From Candidatus Aminicenantota bacterium (lineage in GTDB: Bacteria > Acidobacteriota > Aminicenantia > Aminicenantales > CALLJL01): a stretch of DNA of 32,577 nucleotides. Below the pieces are notes generated by a model, which saw nothing but the letters and a program-made list of their open reading frames with translations, had not been told where the DNA came from and did not search any database. The DNA lies in NCBI GenBank assembly GCA_026416195.1, contig JAOAFQ010000162.1:1-32577 (forward strand). Direction: 5' to 3'. Shown one piece after another: positions 31,966-32,577 of this stretch. The translations under genes were made by a program, and so were the position numbers. Each line of letters starts with the position of its first letter. Positions within the stretch are counted from its first letter, which is position 1.

Positions 31966-31994
31966 ATAATATTCTTTTTTTGCCAAAAAGCCAA
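31966..31994 (-). promoter_or_regulatory. Promoter of the threonine dehydratase-like gene
   Basis: On the minus strand TTGGCT (31989-31994), 17-base spacer, TATTAT (31966-31971), with the ATG about 24 bases downstream of the -10. Confidence 0.6.
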
Positions 31995-32039
31995 GAAATT
32001 AATTTGTTTTTAAGACGAAACTTTTTTTAAAATAGCTAT

Positions 32040-32577
32040 GTGCCCCGCTACTATATAGGTCCAGCTGGCTGGAGCTATGAAGATTGGGAAGGAATTGTTT
32101 ATCCGCTCTCTAAGGAGCCAGGTTTTCATCCGCTGACTTATTTAGCTAATTATGTCAATTTAATCGAAGTTAACAGTACTTTTTATCGTCAGCCGACTGT
32201 AACTATGTCTTTGGCCTGGCTTCGTCGAATTGCCCAATTTCCTGAATTCTTATTGGCCGTTAAGCTTCATCAAATTTTTACTCACGAAAGAAAGACTTTC
32301 TCCCAGAAAGAAGTTGATGATTTTAAGCTTGGCTTAGAACCCCTTCAAGCTCGAGGCCGACTCGCCGCTATTCTGATTCAATTCCCGTGGTCTTTCTATC
32401 TTAATAGCGCAAACCTGGATTATCTCGTTAATTTATTTCGTCTTTTTGCCAACTACCCTTTAGCAGTCGAAGTTCGCCATACTTCCTGGAATCGGGAAGA
32501 CTTTTTCGCTCTCTTACGAGAATATCGAGTCGCTTTTTGTAATATCGATCAGCCCATCATTAATCGCTCTTTAAAGC
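32040..32577 (+). CDS. DUF72 family protein, N-terminal part (runs off the window)
   Basis: This frame is missing from the ORF track because it has no stop before the window end; 179 codons are visible. It starts with GTG at 32040, three codons after an in-frame stop, so no longer start exists. The product begins VPRYYIGPAGWSYEDWEGIVYP and continues YVNLIEVNSTFYRQP, FLLAVKLHQIFTHE, ILIQFPWSF and AVEVRHTSW. These are the signature segments of DUF72 (YecE-like TIM-barrel) proteins of unknown function. No ribosome site is visible. TAAAAT at 32028-32033 could be a -10 placing transcription start essentially at the GTG, so a leaderless message is possible. Confidence 0.88.
   Translation, partial: MPRYYIGPAGWSYEDWEGIVYPLSKEPGFHPLTYLANYVNLIEVNSTFYRQPTVTMSLAWLRRIAQFPEFLLAVKLHQIFTHERKTFSQKEVDDFKLGLEPLQARGRLAAILIQFPWSFYLNSANLDYLVNLFRLFANYPLAVEVRHTSWNREDFFALLREYRVAFCNIDQPIINRSLK

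Overview
The window is an ordinary-looking chromosomal segment from a low-GC (about 40 percent by eye), gene-dense bacterium. Several envelope signs (lipoprotein signals, exported glycosidases, a VWFA-related secreted protein of the type expanded in Acidobacteria, DUF362 and DUF3014 proteins) suggest a diderm, heterotrophic, probably anaerobic organism. An Aminicenantes-like or other Acidobacteriota relative is my guess; it is not proven by anything here. There is no CRISPR array, IS element, prophage or integron. All intergenic gaps are under 300 bases.

Layout. Bases 1-1967 (minus strand): the 5' part of a DedA-family membrane protein, a DUF3014 protein and a DUF4097-like probable lipoprotein. 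Bases 2025-6108 (minus): a complete phosphate ABC transporter operon read pstS-pstC-pstA-pstB-pstB, with two different ATPase genes. Bases 6160-8010 (minus): an ABC-F ATPase. Bases 8192-9487 (plus): a VWFA-related secreted protein, then tRNA-Pro(CGG). Bases 9649-11878 (minus): a class V aminotransferase overlapping a DUF362 ferredoxin-like protein. Bases 11983-17336 (plus): alpha-L-fucosidase (GH29), beta-N-acetylhexosaminidase (GH20 plus PA14) and a class C beta-lactamase-like serine hydrolase. These converge on a minus-strand sugar nucleotidyltransferase and sugar 1-kinase pair (17350-19459). Bases 19711-24789 (plus): a small membrane protein, a ribbon-helix-helix regulator, a small exported protein and a 1281-residue 12-TM NtrY-like histidine kinase. 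Bases 24952-32577: flavodoxin; a minus-strand operon of acyl-CoA dehydrogenase, MeaB, methylmalonyl-CoA epimerase and DUF2905; a YHS protein; acylphosphatase; ThiD-like kinase; an orphan ABC_sub_bind lipoprotein behind a threonine dehydratase; and a partial DUF72 gene missed by the ORF track.

How the genes work together. The exported fucosidase and hexosaminidase could release fucose and GlcNAc/GalNAc from host or microbial glycans. The kinase and nucleotidyltransferase could convert the freed hexosamine to a 1-phosphate and then an NDP-sugar. The ACAD/MeaB/epimerase operon belongs to the methylmalonyl-CoA branch of propionate, odd-chain or branched-chain metabolism.

The most striking observation is in the Pst operon. 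The two tandem PstB proteins carry complementary motif defects. One has lost the Q-loop glutamine and the H-loop histidine but keeps LSGGQ. The other has a degenerate signature (LSLEQ) but keeps the Q-loop and H-loop. Assembled as a heterodimer they would form exactly one consensus and one degenerate ATP site, as in asymmetric ABC exporters. For a phosphate importer normally described as having a PstB homodimer, this would be unusual.
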